A program made the translations under genes and the position numbers. Positions 43,265-52,654 of a stretch of 64,000 nt of DNA are shown here, piece by piece. Source of the DNA: [Clostridium] clostridioforme AGR2157 (GTDB lineage: Bacteria; Bacillota; Clostridia; Lachnospirales; Lachnospiraceae); the NCBI RefSeq assembly GCF_000424325.1, contig NZ_AUJR01000005.1:106737-170736 (forward strand), in the 5' to 3' direction. How positions within the stretch are numbered: position 1 is the first letter of the stretch; every line of letters begins with the position of its first letter. The notes under the pieces were generated by a model, which did not search any database, had not been told where the DNA came from, and was given only the letters and a program-made list of their open reading frames with translations.

Positions 43265-44202
43265 GAGAGAGACTAAAAAATATGCCCATTCCCGTAGTTG
43301 CTACCATGCTGGGCGCAGCGACCCTGAGCAATGTGTATCAGTCCCTGGGATTTGACTGGGTGAGGCACCTTTCCATGTGGGCCTCCACCCTGGTACTTCT
43401 GTTTTACATAGCAAAGATAATCATCCACCCGTCAACCGTAAAAGGCGAGTATTCCAATACGGTTCCCGCCAGCCTCTACGCGGGAATCACCATGGTGACC
43501 ATGATTCTGTGCAGCTATTACAAGGTGTGGTTCTCCACTGCCTGCAAATGGCTTCTCATAACGGCTGTGTGCGTCCACGCGGTCCATATTCTGGTTTTCC
43601 TCTGCCGCAATGTATTTAAGGGAGTGAACCTGGATAACTTTGTTCCCAGCTGGTTTGTTACCTTTAACGGGATTATGGTATCCCTGGTGGCCGGACCCGA
43701 TATGCTGCCGCCTGCCATGGCCAAGGCAGTGCTGTACTGGGGACTGTTCATTTATACAGTTACCATTCCCTTCATGGTATGGCGACTGGCTGCCCGTGAA
43801 GTAAAGCCGGGCATGCTGCACACCCAGGCCATTGTGCTGGCTCCCTGCAGCCTGTGTCTGGTAAGCTATCTGAATATAGTAAAGGAGCCTGTCCATGCCG
43901 TGGTGATGATTTTCTATGCTTGTGTGATTCTGTCCCTGCTGTTCATCCTGGTAAAGCTTCCTGTGTTTTTCTCCGTGCCCTTTGCTCCGGGATTTGCGGG
44001 GCTCACCTTCCCCATGTCCATCGGCGTGGTGGCCTCCACCAAGGCCGGCGCATATCTGGCGGGAATAGGAAATGAGGTATTGTCTTATGGGGTGAAGCAG
44101 GTGGCCGGGATACAGCTTTATGTGACAACAGCCATTATCGGCATGGTGTTGTTTGGGTTTATGAAGATGCTGGCTGGGAAGAAAGAAAAAATTTCTTCTT
44201 AG
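43261..44202 (+). CDS. TDT-family (SLAC1/TehA-type) anion channel
   Basis: A 313-residue protein with about ten hydrophobic segments and the ALTL-like ATLSNVYQSLG start of the tellurite-resistance/dicarboxylate transporter family. Relatives include TehA, Mae1 malate permease, the sulfite pump Ssu1 and plant SLAC1 nitrate/anion channels. As the last gene of the operon, overlapping its neighbour by four bases, it likely moves the oxyanion the complex reduces, or its product such as nitrite or sulfite; this is inference. No terminator with a clean T run follows. Confidence 0.83.
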   Translation: MRERLKNMPIPVVATMLGAATLSNVYQSLGFDWVRHLSMWASTLVLLFYIAKIIIHPSTVKGEYSNTVPASLYAGITMVTMILCSYYKVWFSTACKWLLITAVCVHAVHILVFLCRNVFKGVNLDNFVPSWFVTFNGIMVSLVAGPDMLPPAMAKAVLYWGLFIYTVTIPFMVWRLAAREVKPGMLHTQAIVLAPCSLCLVSYLNIVKEPVHAVVMIFYACVILSLLFILVKLPVFFSVPFAPGFAGLTFPMSIGVVASTKAGAYLAGIGNEVLSYGVKQVAGIQLYVTTAIIGMVLFGFMKMLAGKKEKISS

Positions 44203-44624
44203 CCTGGATATATTCTTTCCATTTACAACAATCGTTCAGGTGGAGCGCGACGTGGCGGGTAGGAGGCATAAGCAGAATACCCGCCACATCCTTCCTGTCC
44301 CGGAAATCAAGCAGCCATATGGAGTATTCCTGATGCGTCACCCCGCCGGCAGACAGGGTTTTCTCTAAATCAGCCGGATGGACCTGGAGTTTTAAATCAA
44401 CTGCACTTAAACTGCGGACAATGTCCCGTGTCTTCACGGCAGCGGCGTTTCTGTAACAAAGCAGTCCCGGCCTTCATCCGGCCCCTCCACTCCTGGTAGA
44501 ACACCTGTTTATCCCAGGCAGCCAGGATGTTCATTGTCAAATCTTCAACTCTGGCAATATGCCATAAAACCCATGCTATGGATTCGTCTTTGCTTGTGGG
44601 CATGACGGCATATTCGTTTCCCAT
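44159..44624 (-). pseudogene. DinB-superfamily protein, truncated and frameshifted
   Basis: Two minus-strand frames join to one DinB-like four-helix protein: MPTSKDESIAWVLWHIARVE is the iron/metal-histidine helix motif, and KTRDIVRSLSAVDLKLQVHP the next, in another frame, with the shift near 44430. About 25 residues are missing at the N-terminus. The 3' end runs into the TDT gene on the other strand. It looks decayed. Confidence 0.7.
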
Positions 44625-44656
44625 ACCACAAGAGTAATTCGCTCATGTATAAATCT

Positions 44657-44992
44657 TTACCCCTTTCCCGTCTTACTAACATAAAATGACTGCAGTGATT
44701 TTTCTATGTTCAGTTTTTCGTAAAAGCCCTCTGCCTCGGGCTGGGCGCCAAAAAACAGGGAGGTGGGGGAAATGTCGATTGCCCGCCTCATCAGCTCCCT
44801 GCCGATGCCCTGTTTTTGGTATTCTCTTAGCACAAGTATTTCTGATATGGTGCCAAACAGATAGCAGTCGCTTAATATGCGGATACAGCCAACCAATTTA
44901 TCATTATCCCAAGCAGTGATGTTGATTGTTTTGCTGATGGCCTTTTGCATTAACTCCGAATCATAGGAACCGGGCCATACCTGATTTGCCAT
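44657..44992 (-). pseudogene. GNAT-family N-acetyltransferase, N-terminus broken
   Basis: A 111-residue frame shows the acetyl-CoA fold (VGCIRILSDCYLFGTISEILVLREYQKQGIGREL), with RxxGxG-type loop QKQGIG. The family's first beta strand should read DKLTV...; that stretch exists just upstream but in another frame (44994-45030), so a small indel separates it. The remaining protein may still fold or be inactive. Confidence 0.6.
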
Positions 44993-45151
44993 TTCAATAA
45001 ATATATCTGACCGTAAGTTTATCTGTCAAATGCGCCGGGCAGGAGTCATCCTGTCTTCTGCCGATGTGTCGGACAGCATGAAACTGCAATGACATCAGTA
45101 CCGCAGAAATAGCAGAACGCCTGAAGCTGGGCGGCGCCTTTGTGCAGGAAT

Positions 45152-45203
45152 GCTTTATGGCAAAGGGGTAGAATGTCACATCGGGAGGGGGAAATGTCAC
45201 AGA
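45152..45203 (+). repeat. Left copy of a repeat flanking the sugar locus
   Basis: 22 bases including GGGAGGGGGAAATGTCACA are identical to 54273-54294, and the preceding GCTTTATGGCAAAGGGGT matches GCTTTTTGGCGAAGGGGT at 54250 in 16 of 18 positions, with a seven-base insertion here. The copies lie in the same orientation about 9.1 kb apart. Confidence 0.85.
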
Positions 45204-45810
45204 GTAGCGTAGCGCAGAAGGGAAGGAAGTACGCCGAGAGATTACAGGGAGTTATCCCCGGAAAAGAGATTCACAGCATGAAATGGATGAGGGATATATT
45301 GAATCAGCAGTTAATCTGCCAGAGAAGGATATACAGTGCTTAAGTACTACACACAGGATGAGAAAGAAAGAAGTCAAGGGCTGCGCAGCAGTTCATGAAC
45401 CCTTGAGTTCTTTCCTTCCCATCCGTAAAATACAGAAGCAATGGATGGATAAAAAAACCAGTAGAGTAAAGGTAGGGAACCTGGTAAAATAGGGGAAGCA
45501 AATCGAAACCAATCACAAATCAGTTGTGCACTCTGATAAAGGATTTCCTTGATATGGGGGATAAGGTCCCACTCATTGCGCGGCCCAGCTGGAAAATCTA
45601 AATGAAGTATCAATTTCATTAATAAAATATTCAGTTATGAAGTGAATATAATTTTGAAATAAATATATAAAAATGAAGTAAAAATCAAAAGCAATACTTC
45701 AAAATAAAACTTTCATTTTGGAATTTTATTAAAAATGACGAATTAGGAACTTGAAATACGGTTATTTCGAGGGTGATATAGGATAAAGTGTATAAAAACA
45801 TCATGATATA

Positions 45811-45839
45811 TTTACTTCGGTTGTCACAAATACTATACT
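45811..45839 (+). promoter_or_regulatory. Promoter of the RpiR-type gene
   Basis: TTTACT and TATACT with a 17-base spacer. A TGAAGT-like motif overlaps the -35 region and another lies just downstream, which would allow autorepression. Confidence 0.6.
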
Positions 45840-45888
45840 TTAACTAAAGATAAACTTCAGTTGAGGCAACCGGGAATGGAGTGAAGAC

Positions 45889-46730
45889 ATGAATGAACTA
45901 CTAGTCAAAATCAGGTTTCTGATTCCGTCCCTGCCCAGGGCGGAGAAAGCATTTGCGCAGGCTCTTCTGGAGAATCCGGAGGCAATCACCCACCTCACCC
46001 TGGCTGATATAGCAAGGGAATCAAACAGCAGCGACGCTTCCGTCATCCGGTTCTGCAAACGGCTGGGATTTCACGGTTACTCTGATTTGAAGCAGGCATT
46101 TACGGCGGCAATCGCCGATGGGGATGAAGTCCACGAGGAGGAGATTGAAGAATCCGACGACGTGAACGATATCCTTAAAAAGGTATTCCAGAGCAACGTG
46201 CAGACGCTTCAGAATACCATGGTGCTGGCTAATGAACGTTCAAGGATGCGCTGGACGCCCTGATTGACGCCAAGTCAATCCACTTTTTCGGGGTTGGGGA
46301 TGCGTTTGCAGCCTGCCAGTTCGCGTTCATGAAGTTCTGCCGCCTGGGAATCCCCTGTTCATCCTACAGCGATGTGATGCTTCAGTATACCATAGCAGAT
46401 AATCTGGGACCCGGGGATGTGGCGCTGGCCGTCTCTTATGAGGGAAGGTCCAGGAATGTGGTCCAGGCCATGAAGATAGCAAAAAAGCGGGGAGCCACAA
46501 CCATCAGCATCACGAAGATGAACAAATCGCCGCTTCTCAGATACACGGACATCCCGCTGTTCATATCCATCAGCGACCTTACGGTGGGAAGAGACAAAGT
46601 GACACGGCGCGTTGCGGACCAGTTCATACTGGACGTACTGTACCTGGGATATATAACAAAGAAAAAACAGGATTTTTCCAAGCGTCTTAAAAGGACACAG
46701 GGCGCAATTGACTGTAATAAAATTATGTAG
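45889..46730 (+). pseudogene. RpiR/MurR-type regulator with a central frameshift
   Basis: The gene encodes an N-terminal RpiR helix-turn-helix (1-80, LTLADIARESNSSDASVIRFCKRLG) and a C-terminal sugar-isomerase (SIS) domain (PGDVALAVSYEGRSRNVVQAM), which binds phosphosugars in this family. The first frame stops at 46263; the second continues from KDALDALIDAKSIHFFGVGD. One base missing near 46241 explains the split. As given, only a 124-residue DNA-binding half is made. Sequencing error, recent mutation or programmed shift are alternatives. It precedes the sugar operon by 11 bases and would be its regulator. Confidence 0.85.
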
Positions 46731-46741
46731 GAGGATAAGAC

Positions 46742-47434
46742 ATGTACTGTTTGGCACCATCGGTTTATGCGGCAGATATTATGCAGCTGGAACAGCAACT
46801 GCGTGTGATGGAAAGGGCCGGTGTGACCTGTCTCCATGTGGATATCATGGATGGCAGTTTCGTCCCTAACCTGTCCTTTGGGCCGGACTTTGTAAAGGAA
46901 CTCAGGGGTTACACGGATATGAAGCTGGATGTCCATCTGATGGTGGATGAGCCTGTACGTTTTATAAAGGCATTTTCGGAGGTGGGTTCCGACGTGATAA
47001 CAGTACATTTTGAAGCGTGCCGGGACATGGAACATACGCTGGACGCCATCCACGCTGCGGGAAAGGAAGCGGGAATCGTGCTGAAACCGGAAACCGGACT
47101 GGGGGAGATACCGCTGGCTGTCTGGAATAAATTAGATGTCCTTCAGGTCATGACCGTGGCCCCGGGGTTGAAAGGCCAGCATTTCAATCCTCTGATGCTG
47201 GGAAAGATTGCAGAGGCAAGACAGTTTTCCGATGAGATTGGAAGGGAGATTGATATAGAAGTGGATGGGGACATAACCCCTGATAGCCTGAAGCTGGTCA
47301 TAGCAGCGGGGGCCAATATCATTGTTGTGGGAAAAGGGCTGTTCATTGGAAGCCTGGAAGATAATATAAGAAAATATCTTACTATCATGAATGGCAAAGG
47401 AGAGGAACGTCATGCGCTACTTAATAGGAATTGA
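46742..47434 (+). CDS. Ribulose-phosphate 3-epimerase family protein (possibly allulose-6-phosphate epimerase)
   Basis: A 230-residue TIM barrel of the Rpe/AlsE family: APSVYAADIMQLEQQL, HVDIMDGSFVPNLSFGP, DVHLMVDEP and the phosphate-binding GKGLF loop. Catalytic aspartates and metal-binding histidines of the family are in place. Rpe itself interconverts ribulose and xylulose 5-phosphates; AlsE acts on D-allulose 6-phosphate to give fructose 6-phosphate. The presence of an FGGY kinase and an Rbs-type transporter in the same unit favours a peripheral sugar role. Its end overlaps the kinase start by 23 bases. Confidence 0.88.
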   Translation: MYCLAPSVYAADIMQLEQQLRVMERAGVTCLHVDIMDGSFVPNLSFGPDFVKELRGYTDMKLDVHLMVDEPVRFIKAFSEVGSDVITVHFEACRDMEHTLDAIHAAGKEAGIVLKPETGLGEIPLAVWNKLDVLQVMTVAPGLKGQHFNPLMLGKIAEARQFSDEIGREIDIEVDGDITPDSLKLVIAAGANIIVVGKGLFIGSLEDNIRKYLTIMNGKGEERHALLNRN

Positions 47435-48935
47435 TATCGGAACAAGCGCCACCAAGACCATTCTGATGGATGAAGAGGGAAACGTAGCTGCCCAGGCTGT
47501 CAGGGATTATCCCTTATACCAGCCGGACAACGGCTGGGCGGAGCAGGAGCCTGAGGATTGGAAACAGGCCGTGCTGGAAACCCTGAAGCAGGTGGTGGAG
47601 CAGTCCGGCGTGAATCGTGATGACATTAAGGGAATCGGCCTGTCCGGCCAGATGCACGGCCTTGTGATGTTAGACGAGGCGGGCAATCCCATCAGGCGTT
47701 CCATTATCTGGTGTGACCAGCGTTCCGGACAGCAGGTGGATGAGATGCTTAAGCTCCTACCATATGAAAAATGGCTGGAGATTACAGCCAATCCGCCCAT
47801 TGCGGCCTGGACAGCGGCGAAGCTTCTGTGGGTAAAGCGACATGAGCCGGAAATTTATGCAAAGTGCAGACATATCCTGCTGCCTAAGGATTATATCCGT
47901 TATGTACTCACCGGACAGTTTGCCACGGATGTATCGGACGCGTCCGGAATGCAGATGCTGGATGTGAAAAACAGATGCTGGTCAGATGAAGTATTGGAAG
48001 TGCTGGGCGTGCAGAAGGAAATGCTTGGAAAGGTGTATGAGTCCCAGGAGGTCACGGGCCGGCTGCTGCAGTCAGTGGCTGAGAAATGCGGCCTCACCGC
48101 AGATGTAAAGGTAGTAGCTGGTTCTGCAGACAATGCAGGCGCTGCCATCGGCACCGGCGTTGTAAGGGATGGGGATGCATTTACATCCATCGGGACTTCA
48201 GCCCTGATATACACCCACATGGACCGCTACACACCGATTCCCGAAGGAAGTCTCCATCTGTGCTGCAGCTCTGTGCCGGGATGCTGGTTCACCATGGGAG
48301 GACCCCAGGCAGCCGGACTTTCCCTGGAATGGTTTAAGGATAACTACTGCCAGGACTACAAGGAGAAGGCTAAAAAAGATAGCAGGAGTACATACGATTT
48401 GATTAATGAAGCGGCAGCAGACATAGGGCCGGGAAGTGAGCGCCTTATATTCATGCCATACCTGATGGGGGAGAGGACGCCCCATATGAACCCCAGATGC
48501 CGCGGCGCGTTTGTGGGACTGAATATCATCCATACCAAAGCGCATTTAATCAGGGCCATCATGGAAGGAGTCACATATTCCCTGGCGGACTGCAACAATA
48601 TCCTTAAAAATCTCGGATTTGCAGTGGAGGATATGAGGGTCTGCGGCGGCGGAAGCAAGAGCCCGGTGTGGCGGCGCATCATGGCTGATTTGTATGGCTG
48701 CAATATCATCCAGCTGGAACAGGAGGAAGGACCTGCTTACGGAGTTGCAATCCTGGCCGGAGTGGGTACCGGGGTGTTTGATGATGTAAGGGATGTCAGC
48801 AAAAAGCTGGCCAGGTGCGGACGGGTTACGGTCCCGGACGAGGAGGAGGCCGCGGTATACCGTAAGTACCATGCCCTGTACGACCGGCTGTATGACCACA
48901 TGAAACAGGATTTTAATGATTTGTATGAACTGTAA
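47412..48935 (+). CDS. FGGY-family carbohydrate kinase (xylulokinase-like)
   Basis: A 507-residue sugar kinase: the ATP-binding GIDIGTSATKTILMDEEG at the start, the xylulokinase-type GLSGQMHGLVMLD and IWCDQRSG, and the C-terminal GGGSKSPVWRRIMAD motif. Start 47412 has AAAGGAG nearby. FGGY kinases phosphorylate ketoses or polyols; xylulose, allulose or a related ketose is the likely substrate. It lies between the epimerase and the transporter genes, so its product is probably the epimerase substrate. Confidence 0.9.
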   Translation: MRYLIGIDIGTSATKTILMDEEGNVAAQAVRDYPLYQPDNGWAEQEPEDWKQAVLETLKQVVEQSGVNRDDIKGIGLSGQMHGLVMLDEAGNPIRRSIIWCDQRSGQQVDEMLKLLPYEKWLEITANPPIAAWTAAKLLWVKRHEPEIYAKCRHILLPKDYIRYVLTGQFATDVSDASGMQMLDVKNRCWSDEVLEVLGVQKEMLGKVYESQEVTGRLLQSVAEKCGLTADVKVVAGSADNAGAAIGTGVVRDGDAFTSIGTSALIYTHMDRYTPIPEGSLHLCCSSVPGCWFTMGGPQAAGLSLEWFKDNYCQDYKEKAKKDSRSTYDLINEAAADIGPGSERLIFMPYLMGERTPHMNPRCRGAFVGLNIIHTKAHLIRAIMEGVTYSLADCNNILKNLGFAVEDMRVCGGGSKSPVWRRIMADLYGCNIIQLEQEEGPAYGVAILAGVGTGVFDDVRDVSKKLARCGRVTVPDEEEAAVYRKYHALYDRLYDHMKQDFNDLYEL

Positions 48936-49055
48936 AGGTACGGTATCACGTTGGGCTATTAACAGTGAATACAGTACAGACAGCAGATAGTACGCCGCAC
49001 GGTGCGGCTGGAACTATAAAGTAAGAAAAATAATAAAACACATGGAGGAATCATT

Positions 49056-50099
49056 ATGATGAAGAAACGTTTCGCAGCAGCAGTTACAATTGTATTAGCA
49101 GCCGCTTCTATATTTGGCTGCTCAAACAGCGCAAGCCAGAGCGCACAGAACACCCAGGCAGCTTCTGCCGCGGAAGAAGGAAGTACCACAGAGGCGGTAG
49201 CCAGCGAAAAGGCTTCATCCGGTGCAGATGCTTCTGCCGACAAGGGAGGAAAAACCTTCGGCGTTACATACTGGATTGAATCTGACTTCTTTAAAACCGT
49301 GGCAGATTCCATCACGTCAGCAGCGGAAGCCGACGGCAACAAGACCGTTGTGGTGGACGCGCAGCAGGACAGCACCAAGCAGATTCAGATTATTGAGGAT
49401 TTCATTGCCCAGGATGTGGACGCAGTTTTCCTGAACCCGGTTGACAGGGATGCCGTTGCACCGGCTCTCCGGAAATTAAAAGAGGCTGGAATCCCGGTTA
49501 TCAACTTTGACTCATCCGTAGCCAACTTAGACCTGGTTGACGCTTATGTGGCAACTGACAACCTTCAGGCAGGCAAGCTCTGCGCAGAGGCAATGATTAA
49601 GGATTTCCCGGAAGGAGGACCCATTGCAGTTCTTAACTATCCGGCCAATAGCGCCTGCCTGGACAGAGAGAAAGGGTTCTTAGAGACCATCGAAGGCAAA
49701 GGCTTTGAGGTTGTAGCAACCTTTGACGCGGAAGGTACTGTTGAAAAGGGACAGAACATCACAAGCGACATTTTACAGGCGCATCCGGACATCGTGGCTA
49801 TCTTCTCCATCAATGACCAGGCAGGAATGGGCGCATATGCAGCATGCACGACTTCGGGCGCCAACGTATCCATATACGGCGTGGACGGCGCGCCGGAGGC
49901 CAAGCAGGTAATTGCCAAGGAAGGCAGCATTTACAGGATGACAGCCGCACAGTCCCCAATTAAGATTGGCACCAACTGCTATGATGTGGCCATGACCATC
50001 CTTTCCGGTGAGAAGCCCGCCGAGTTCCAGATTGATGTTCCCGCATTTACCATCGACAGCACCAACATCCAGGATTACCTGGGCGCAGGATGGCAGTAG
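49056..50099 (+). CDS. Sugar ABC transporter substrate-binding lipoprotein (RbsB-like)
   Basis: A 347-residue periplasmic-binding-protein-fold lipoprotein. The signal peptide ends in a lipobox SIFGC, so Cys22 is lipidated and the protein sits on the outer face of the membrane. A Ser/Ala/Glu linker precedes the ribose-type binding domain (about 65-345; NPVDRDAVAPALRKLKEAGIPVINFDS). The start has GGAGG seven bases upstream. The ligand is a monosaccharide such as ribose, allose or allulose; which one is not visible. Confidence 0.92.
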   Translation: MMKKRFAAAVTIVLAAASIFGCSNSASQSAQNTQAASAAEEGSTTEAVASEKASSGADASADKGGKTFGVTYWIESDFFKTVADSITSAAEADGNKTVVVDAQQDSTKQIQIIEDFIAQDVDAVFLNPVDRDAVAPALRKLKEAGIPVINFDSSVANLDLVDAYVATDNLQAGKLCAEAMIKDFPEGGPIAVLNYPANSACLDREKGFLETIEGKGFEVVATFDAEGTVEKGQNITSDILQAHPDIVAIFSINDQAGMGAYAACTTSGANVSIYGVDGAPEAKQVIAKEGSIYRMTAAQSPIKIGTNCYDVAMTILSGEKPAEFQIDVPAFTIDSTNIQDYLGAGWQ

Positions 50100-50149
50100 G
50101 ATGCAGCTTTAGGGTGTACGCTAAGTGCTCATAGCAAAGGAGACGGGAT

Positions 50150-51640
50150 ATGGAACAGTTGCTGAGGATGGAAGATATCTGTAAATCTTTTTCTGAAGTA
50201 AGGGTATTAAACAAGATAAAGTTGGAACTGCGCCAGGGGGAAGTCCACGCCCTGCTGGGTGAGAACGGTGCAGGCAAATCCACCTTAATCAAGATACTGG
50301 GCGGCGCTTATACCAGGGATGGCGGAGAGATATATGTAAACGGACAGAAGGCGGATATCACCAATGTGGAGAGCGCCAAGAAATACGGAATCAGGGTAAT
50401 ACACCAGGAACTTATGTTAATCTCCTATATGACCATAGCCGAGAACATTTTCCTGGGACAGGAACCCAGAACCAGGCTGGGAACCGTGGATACGGATAAG
50501 ATGAATTCTGAGACAGCAAAATTCCTGGCTGAAATGGAGTTGTCACTTAAACCCACGGATCTGGTGGGAAAACTGAATATTGCACAGCAGCAGATGATAG
50601 AGATTATAAGGGCTATTTCCTTTGGGGCCAAGATTATTGTCATGGATGAGCCCACCTCCTCCCTCACGGACACTGAGGTGGAAGTATTGTTTAAGGCAAT
50701 CCGGAAACTGAAGGAAAATGGCGTTGGCATCATTTATATCAGCCACAGAATGTCGGAATTGGACATTATCGCGGACCGGATAACGGTCATGCGTGACGGC
50801 GAATATGTGGACACTGTGGTGACGAAGGAGACAGACCATGACAAACTGGTAAGCCTGATGGTGGGGCGTTCCCTGGGAGACCTTTATGAGAAGCATAACC
50901 ACGCCACGGATGAAGTTGTACTAAAGATAGAGCATCTTTTGTCCGGCAGGGAAGTGAGGGATGTGACCTTTGACTTACATAAGGGAGAGGTGCTGGGCTT
51001 CTCCGGGCTGGTAGGCTCCGGACGTTCGGAAGCAATGACCTGCCTCTTCGGCCTCAGGAAGAAAGAAAAGGGGAATATTTACATTTCCGGGAAAGAGGCT
51101 AAGATTAACAGCGTCAAGGATGCCATGGGATACGGGATCGGGCTTGTGCCTGAGGACAGGAAAAAGGAAGGGATTTACGCAATCCAGGGAATCCGTTTCA
51201 ATACCACCATCGAGGTGCTGGGACAGTTCTTAAAGAACGGACGCTATGACTGGGATAAGGAGCTGGCGCTGACCAAGGAGTATGTGGACGATGTCATGCA
51301 GACCAAATACGCCGGGGTGGAGCAGCCAATCGGAAGGCTCAGCGGAGGCAACCAGCAGAAGGTAATCATCAGCAGATGGCTTTTGGCAACCAAGAACATA
51401 CTGATTCTGGATGAACCCACCAGAGGTATCGATGTAAAGACAAAATCAGATATTTACCACCTGATTGACAGGCTTACGGCACAGGGCTTATCCATCATTT
51501 TCATATCCTCTGAAATGCCGGAACTGATTAACATGTGCGACAGGATCGTAGTCATGAACCAGGGGCATACAACAGGTGTCCTGGAACGGAAAGAGTTTTC
51601 ACAGGAACGGATTATGTCATTAGCAACGATGGAATTATAA
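50150..51640 (+). CDS. Sugar ABC transporter ATP-binding protein (RbsA-like)
   Basis: A 496-residue fused ATPase with two nucleotide-binding domains. The first has an intact Walker A (GENGAGKSTLIKIL, about 38) and Walker B (IIVMDEPTSSL); the second has a degenerate P-loop GLVGSGRSEAM and signature LSGGNQQK plus LILDEPTRGIDV, as is normal for RbsA. It energises import with the permease encoded next. Gap to rbsB-like gene is 50 bases and to the permease 13. Confidence 0.93.
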   Translation: MEQLLRMEDICKSFSEVRVLNKIKLELRQGEVHALLGENGAGKSTLIKILGGAYTRDGGEIYVNGQKADITNVESAKKYGIRVIHQELMLISYMTIAENIFLGQEPRTRLGTVDTDKMNSETAKFLAEMELSLKPTDLVGKLNIAQQQMIEIIRAISFGAKIIVMDEPTSSLTDTEVEVLFKAIRKLKENGVGIIYISHRMSELDIIADRITVMRDGEYVDTVVTKETDHDKLVSLMVGRSLGDLYEKHNHATDEVVLKIEHLLSGREVRDVTFDLHKGEVLGFSGLVGSGRSEAMTCLFGLRKKEKGNIYISGKEAKINSVKDAMGYGIGLVPEDRKKEGIYAIQGIRFNTTIEVLGQFLKNGRYDWDKELALTKEYVDDVMQTKYAGVEQPIGRLSGGNQQKVIISRWLLATKNILILDEPTRGIDVKTKSDIYHLIDRLTAQGLSIIFISSEMPELINMCDRIVVMNQGHTTGVLERKEFSQERIMSLATMEL

Positions 51641-51653
51641 GGAGAGAGCAGCC

Positions 51654-52649
51654 ATGAAGAACAAATTCGGACAAACAATGAAAAATACGGTCAGAATGAA
51701 TTTTGGTATCCTTATAGGACTGGTCATCCTGTGCTTAGGTCTGACTGTCCTTACGGATAAGTTTGCAACGGTAACAAACTTTTTTAACGTGGTGCGCCAG
51801 ATTACCATCAACCTCTACCTGGCATGCGGCATGACCTTTGTCATCCTTTTGGGCGGCATCGACCTGTCTGTAGGTTCTGTCATCGCTGTTACCGGATGTG
51901 TCAGCGCGGGCATGATTACATGGGTAGGGCTTCCTGTCCCTGTGGGAATCCTAATCGGTATCCTGTGCGGTACCCTGGTAGGCGCGCTGAACGGAATCAT
52001 CGTATCAAGAACAACCATACCGGCTTTCATTGTCACATTGGCCACCATGAATATCGGCAGGGGTATTGCCAGAATTTATACCCACGCCCAGACCATCGCA
52101 GTACTGGATGACCCTTATACCTTCTGGGGAATGGGCAGCATACTGGGACTTCCCATCCAGCTGTACCTGATTATAGCGGTGGTGGTGCTCACATCCTTTA
52201 TACTGAACAGGACCGGTCTCGGCAGACATATCTATGCAACAGGCGGCAACAAAATTGCATCTGAGTATTCAGGTATCAATGTTAAAAGGGTTACATTCTT
52301 CGTGTTTGTACTCAGCGGCTTTTTGGCTTCCCTGGCAGGCGTGCTGACCGTGGGAAGGACATTTACCGCCACCATGATTATGGGTGACGGAGCTGAAATG
52401 GACGCCATCGCGGCGGTTGTACTGGGCGGAACCAGCATGAGCGGCGGCAAAGGCAGCATTTCCGGTACGGTCATCGGTGTTATTGTAATCGGTATCCTGA
52501 AAAACGGTATGAACCTTCTGGGAATCGACTCCTCCTGGCAGTATGTGGTACAGGGAATTGTAATCCTCATAGCCGTATACATCGACTATATCAAGTCGGA
52601 AGGGTCCGCGTTATCTGCACTTAAGGCAATGGTCGGAAAGCGGGCGTAA
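51654..52649 (+). CDS. Sugar ABC transporter permease (RbsC-like)
   Basis: A 331-residue membrane protein with eight to ten helices, including the RbsC signatures LGGIDLSVGSVIAVTG and GILCGTLVGALNGIIV, plus VVLGGTSMSGGKGSISGT near the coupling loop. With the preceding ATPase and binding protein it forms a complete importer of the CUT2 class. Confidence 0.93.
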   Translation: MKNKFGQTMKNTVRMNFGILIGLVILCLGLTVLTDKFATVTNFFNVVRQITINLYLACGMTFVILLGGIDLSVGSVIAVTGCVSAGMITWVGLPVPVGILIGILCGTLVGALNGIIVSRTTIPAFIVTLATMNIGRGIARIYTHAQTIAVLDDPYTFWGMGSILGLPIQLYLIIAVVVLTSFILNRTGLGRHIYATGGNKIASEYSGINVKRVTFFVFVLSGFLASLAGVLTVGRTFTATMIMGDGAEMDAIAAVVLGGTSMSGGKGSISGTVIGVIVIGILKNGMNLLGIDSSWQYVVQGIVILIAVYIDYIKSEGSALSALKAMVGKRA

Positions 52650-52654
52650 AACGT

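Larger units (their letters stand above)
44993..45888. other. Gene-poor 0.9-kb stretch with hairpin, repeats and AT-rich regulatory region
   Basis: No convincing intact gene is seen. Left part: fragments of unrecognised reading frames and one copy of a repeat (45152-45203) shared with 54250-54294. Middle: a hairpin, GAAAGAAGTCAAGGG (45366-45380) with CCCTTGAGTTCTTTC (45400-45414). Right part from about 45595: AT-rich DNA with TGAAGT or ACTTCA at 45603, 45638, 45674, 45696 and 45854, probably operators for the RpiR-type regulator gene that follows. Confidence 0.6.

Noticed and set aside
45140..45492. Small plus-strand frames as real genes
   Set aside because: They have no recognisable family or ribosome site and span a repeat and a hairpin; treated as gene debris.
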